Made by a program: the position numbers and the translations under genes. The notes under the pieces were generated by a model. That model did no database searches. It was not told the origin of the DNA and saw only the letters and a program-made list of their open reading frames with translations. From positions 1-53,635 of the forward strand of contig JACKJE010000020.1 in assembly GCA_020638135.1 (NCBI GenBank): a stretch of 53,635 bases of DNA. The letters run 5' to 3'. Positions 51,670-53,635 of this stretch are shown here, in pieces. Position 1 is the stretch's first letter. The number at the start of each line of letters is the position of its first letter. The DNA comes from Methylobacteriaceae bacterium (GTDB lineage: Bacteria; Pseudomonadota; Alphaproteobacteria; Rhizobiales; Beijerinckiaceae).

Positions 51670-52829
51670 GGCCACACTCGCGAATCGGCGCGGCGCGCGC
51701 TGAGAATTTCCTGGAAAGCCGATGCGATCCGGCGCGCGTGATCAACCGGCACGGCGCGTTTGTTACGTTGGGCGAGCGCGCGAATTTCCGCGAGCGCCAT
51801 GGTCTCTGCCTCCGGATCGAGCCCGAGATCCCCGCAAATGGCGCGTATCGCGGCAAGGCCAGAATGCTTGCCGATAACGATCGCATGACGCCGGCCGAAC
51901 GCTGCGGGATCGAGCGCTTGATAGGCGCGGGCGTCCTTCAGCAGTCCCGAGACATGAACGCCGGATTCATGCGAGAAAATGTCCCGCCCGACGATGGCCT
52001 TGGTCTCGCCGATCGCGCGGCCAGCGGCGTCGGCGACTAGGACGGCGAGATCGTTGAGGTCGGAGATATTGATGTGCGTCGCGTACTGCCCGGTCTGCGC
52101 GGCGGCGACGGCGATTTCTTCAAGCGGCGCATTGCCGGCGCGTTCGCCCAAGCCGAGCACGGTCACGCTCGCGTGGCGCGCCCCGCCACGCAGCGCGGCA
52201 AGCGTGTTGGCGGTGGCCAGCCCCAGATCGTCATGGCCGTGGAATTCGATGGCGAGATCGGTCGCCTCACTCAAGCGTCGGATGGCTTCATAGGCGCCGA
52301 AGGGTTCGAGCACGCCGAGCGTATCTGCGTAGCGAATGCGAAAGGCACCGCTGTCCTGCGCAGAGTGCGCGAGCAGGGCGAGATCGGCGGGTGTGGCGCG
52401 CGAGGAATCCTCGCAGCCGACCGCGACCTCAAGATCGCGGTCGCGCGCGTAGGCGACGATCCGGCGCAGGCTTTCGGCGGTTTCGGCGGGGTTGGCGTTC
52501 AGCTTCACCTGCATCTGAATGCGAGAGGCCGGAACGGAAATGTTCACGCGGCGCACGCCTGCGACGATCGCCGCGTCGACATCGGCCTCGAGCGCACGGC
52601 ACCAGGCCATCACGGCGCAGGAGAGATTTGCGTTCGCAATTGCCGCGATCGTGTGAATTTCGTCCGGACCCATCGCAGGCGTTCCGGCCTCGATCTCGTC
52701 AATCCCCGCCGCGTCCAGCGCACGGGCGATTGCCAGCTTCTCGTTGAACGAGAAGGCGACGCCCGGCGCCTGCTCGCCGTCGCGCAGCGTCGTGTCGTTG
52801 ACGAATATGCGCGGGGCGGAGTCTTGCAT
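51666..52829 (-). CDS. nifV: Homocitrate synthase NifV
   Basis: 387 residues from ATG 52829. Claisen-condensing aldolase fold: NDTTLRDGEQAPGVAFS with Arg16/Asp17, EFHGHDDLGLATANTL metal ligands and VLGLGERAGNAPLEEI. The enzyme condenses acetyl-CoA with 2-oxoglutarate to homocitrate, the organic ligand of the iron-molybdenum cofactor. An upstream extension of the frame runs into nifS and was rejected. Eight bases follow the nifS stop; the end overlaps cysE. Confidence 0.96.
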   Translation of the reverse strand: MQDSAPRIFVNDTTLRDGEQAPGVAFSFNEKLAIARALDAAGIDEIEAGTPAMGPDEIHTIAAIANANLSCAVMAWCRALEADVDAAIVAGVRRVNISVPASRIQMQVKLNANPAETAESLRRIVAYARDRDLEVAVGCEDSSRATPADLALLAHSAQDSGAFRIRYADTLGVLEPFGAYEAIRRLSEATDLAIEFHGHDDLGLATANTLAALRGGARHASVTVLGLGERAGNAPLEEIAVAAAQTGQYATHINISDLNDLAVLVADAAGRAIGETKAIVGRDIFSHESGVHVSGLLKDARAYQALDPAAFGRRHAIVIGKHSGLAAIRAICGDLGLDPEAETMALAEIRALAQRNKRAVPVDHARRIASAFQEILSARRADSRVWP

Positions 52830-52837
52830 CGCGGGCC

Positions 52838-53635
52838 TCAGGCGTAGACCGGTTTGAACTCTTTCGGAGCTTCGTTCGCGCCGGCCCAGAAAGGCGAGAG
52901 CGTACGCAGTTTGTCGAGAATTCCCGGCAGGACCTCGATCACGCGATCGACGTCGTCGTCGATGGATTCGCGCGAGAAGGAGAAACGGATCGACCCATGC
53001 GCGGCGGTGAATGGGATGTTCATCGCGCGCAGCACGTGGCTCGGTTCCAACGAACCGGATGTGCAGGCAGAACCCGACGACGCGGCAATGCCGGCGCGCG
53101 TGAGATGCAGCAAAATCGCCTCGCCCTCCACATATTCGAAGGCGACGTTGCACGTGTTCGGCAGGCGGTCATATTTGTCGCCATTGACGAAGCAATTGGG
53201 AATGCGTTGCAGGATGCCGGCTTCCAGGCGGTCGCGCAGCGCTTTCACGCGCGTCTGTTCGTCGGCCATCGCGGCCATGGCGAGTTCGGCTGCCTTGCCG
53301 AGCGCGACGATGCCGGGCGCATTCTCGGTGCCTGCGCGACGCCCGCGCTCCTGGTGACCGCCGCGCATCTGCGGCTTGAAACGCACGCCGCGCTTTACGT
53401 AGAGCGCGCCGATGCCTTTTGGCGCATGCAGCTTGTGGCCGGAAAGCGACAGCATGTCGATCGCGTTTCCTTTCAGCGCGATCGGGACCTTGCCGACCGC
53501 CTGCACCGCGTCGGTATGAAAAAGTGCGCCTACCGCCTTGGCGAGTTCGGCGAGCGGCTCGACCGGAAAAATCGTGCCGGTCTCGTTGTTTGCCCACATC
53601 AAGGTGACGAGAGCGACACGATCGGTCAGCGCGGC
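52838..53635 (-). CDS. nifS: Cysteine desulfurase NifS (N-terminus outside window)
   Basis: The C-terminal 265 or so residues are visible and the frame is open through the right edge. The PLP Lys is in LSGHKLHAPKGIGALY, substrate-binding residues are in GGHQERGRRAGTEN and the persulfide Cys is in SSGSACTSGSLEPSHVL. NifS releases sulfur from cysteine for nitrogenase clusters. It is upstream of nifV on the same strand, so its promoter lies outside. Confidence 0.95.
   Translation of the reverse strand, partial: AALTDRVALVTLMWANNETGTIFPVEPLAELAKAVGALFHTDAVQAVGKVPIALKGNAIDMLSLSGHKLHAPKGIGALYVKRGVRFKPQMRGGHQERGRRAGTENAPGIVALGKAAELAMAAMADEQTRVKALRDRLEAGILQRIPNCFVNGDKYDRLPNTCNVAFEYVEGEAILLHLTRAGIAASSGSACTSGSLEPSHVLRAMNIPFTAAHGSIRFSFSRESIDDDVDRVIEVLPGILDKLRTLSPFWAGANEAPKEFKPVYA

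Noticed and set aside
52830..53153. N-terminal extension of nifV
   Set aside because: Overlaps nifS in another frame; NifV homology starts at ATG 52829.
1..53635. CRISPR arrays, rRNA genes, intact insertion sequences or prophage
   Set aside because: No regularly spaced repeats, rRNA signatures, intact transposases or phage structural genes were seen.

Overview
The window is high-GC DNA from an alphaproteobacterium, most likely a nitrogen-fixing member of the Rhizobiales (Hyphomicrobiales). The evidence is gene content: a bcsN-type cellulose operon at the left end and a nifS-nifV-cysE-nifW-fixABCX block at the right end. Neither end is complete: bcsB runs in from the left edge and nifS runs out at the right edge.

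Layout. 2-7559 (+): cellulose secretion genes bcsB, bcsZ, a TPR protein (bcsK-like, frameshifted) and lipoprotein bcsN. 7733-9115: a small frameshifted gene with a clear terminator, a Nudix hydrolase, tRNA-Pro(CGG) and tRNA-Gln(TTG). 9327-9653: a probable recombinase C-terminal remnant beside tRNA-Gln. 9752-14032: Kup potassium transporter divergent from a short KdpD-like kinase and a KdpE-like regulator. 14347-20008: crotonases, a DsbA-fold isomerase, an AidB-like acyl-CoA dehydrogenase and a TetR regulator. 20276-30333: a catabolic block bracketed by two very similar IclR regulators in opposite orientation. It holds an acyl-CoA dehydrogenase, two SDRs, a metallo-beta-lactamase-fold hydrolase, a Baeyer-Villiger-type flavin monooxygenase and a DUF1254 protein. 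30408-38678 (+): an ABC importer with two tandem binding proteins, then zinc alcohol dehydrogenase, acyl-CoA dehydrogenase, family III CoA-transferase and SDR. 38846-46476: a TetR regulator divergent from an OsmC / acyl-CoA-dehydrogenase-like / rhodanese / DsbA-fold / ABC importer / cyanase operon. 46896-53635 (-): fixX, fixC, fixB, fixA, nifW, cysE, nifV, nifS.

How it fits together (inference). The middle 24 kb looks like an accessory catabolic region for an imported compound: alcohol/ketone oxidation, Baeyer-Villiger oxygen insertion, ester or lactone hydrolysis, CoA activation and beta-oxidation-like steps. The cyanase operon appears to release ammonium and CO2 from cyanate, perhaps made from a sulfur- and nitrogen-containing precursor by the sulfur-handling enzymes encoded with it. 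It is my best candidate for an undescribed system. It abuts the nitrogen fixation genes. The fixA promoter region shows a textbook sigma-54 site and a NifA-type upstream element.

Caution: three otherwise coherent genes (bcsK-like, the small gene at 7733, fixB) each carry one apparent single-base indel, which is more typical of residual assembly error than of three independent mutations.
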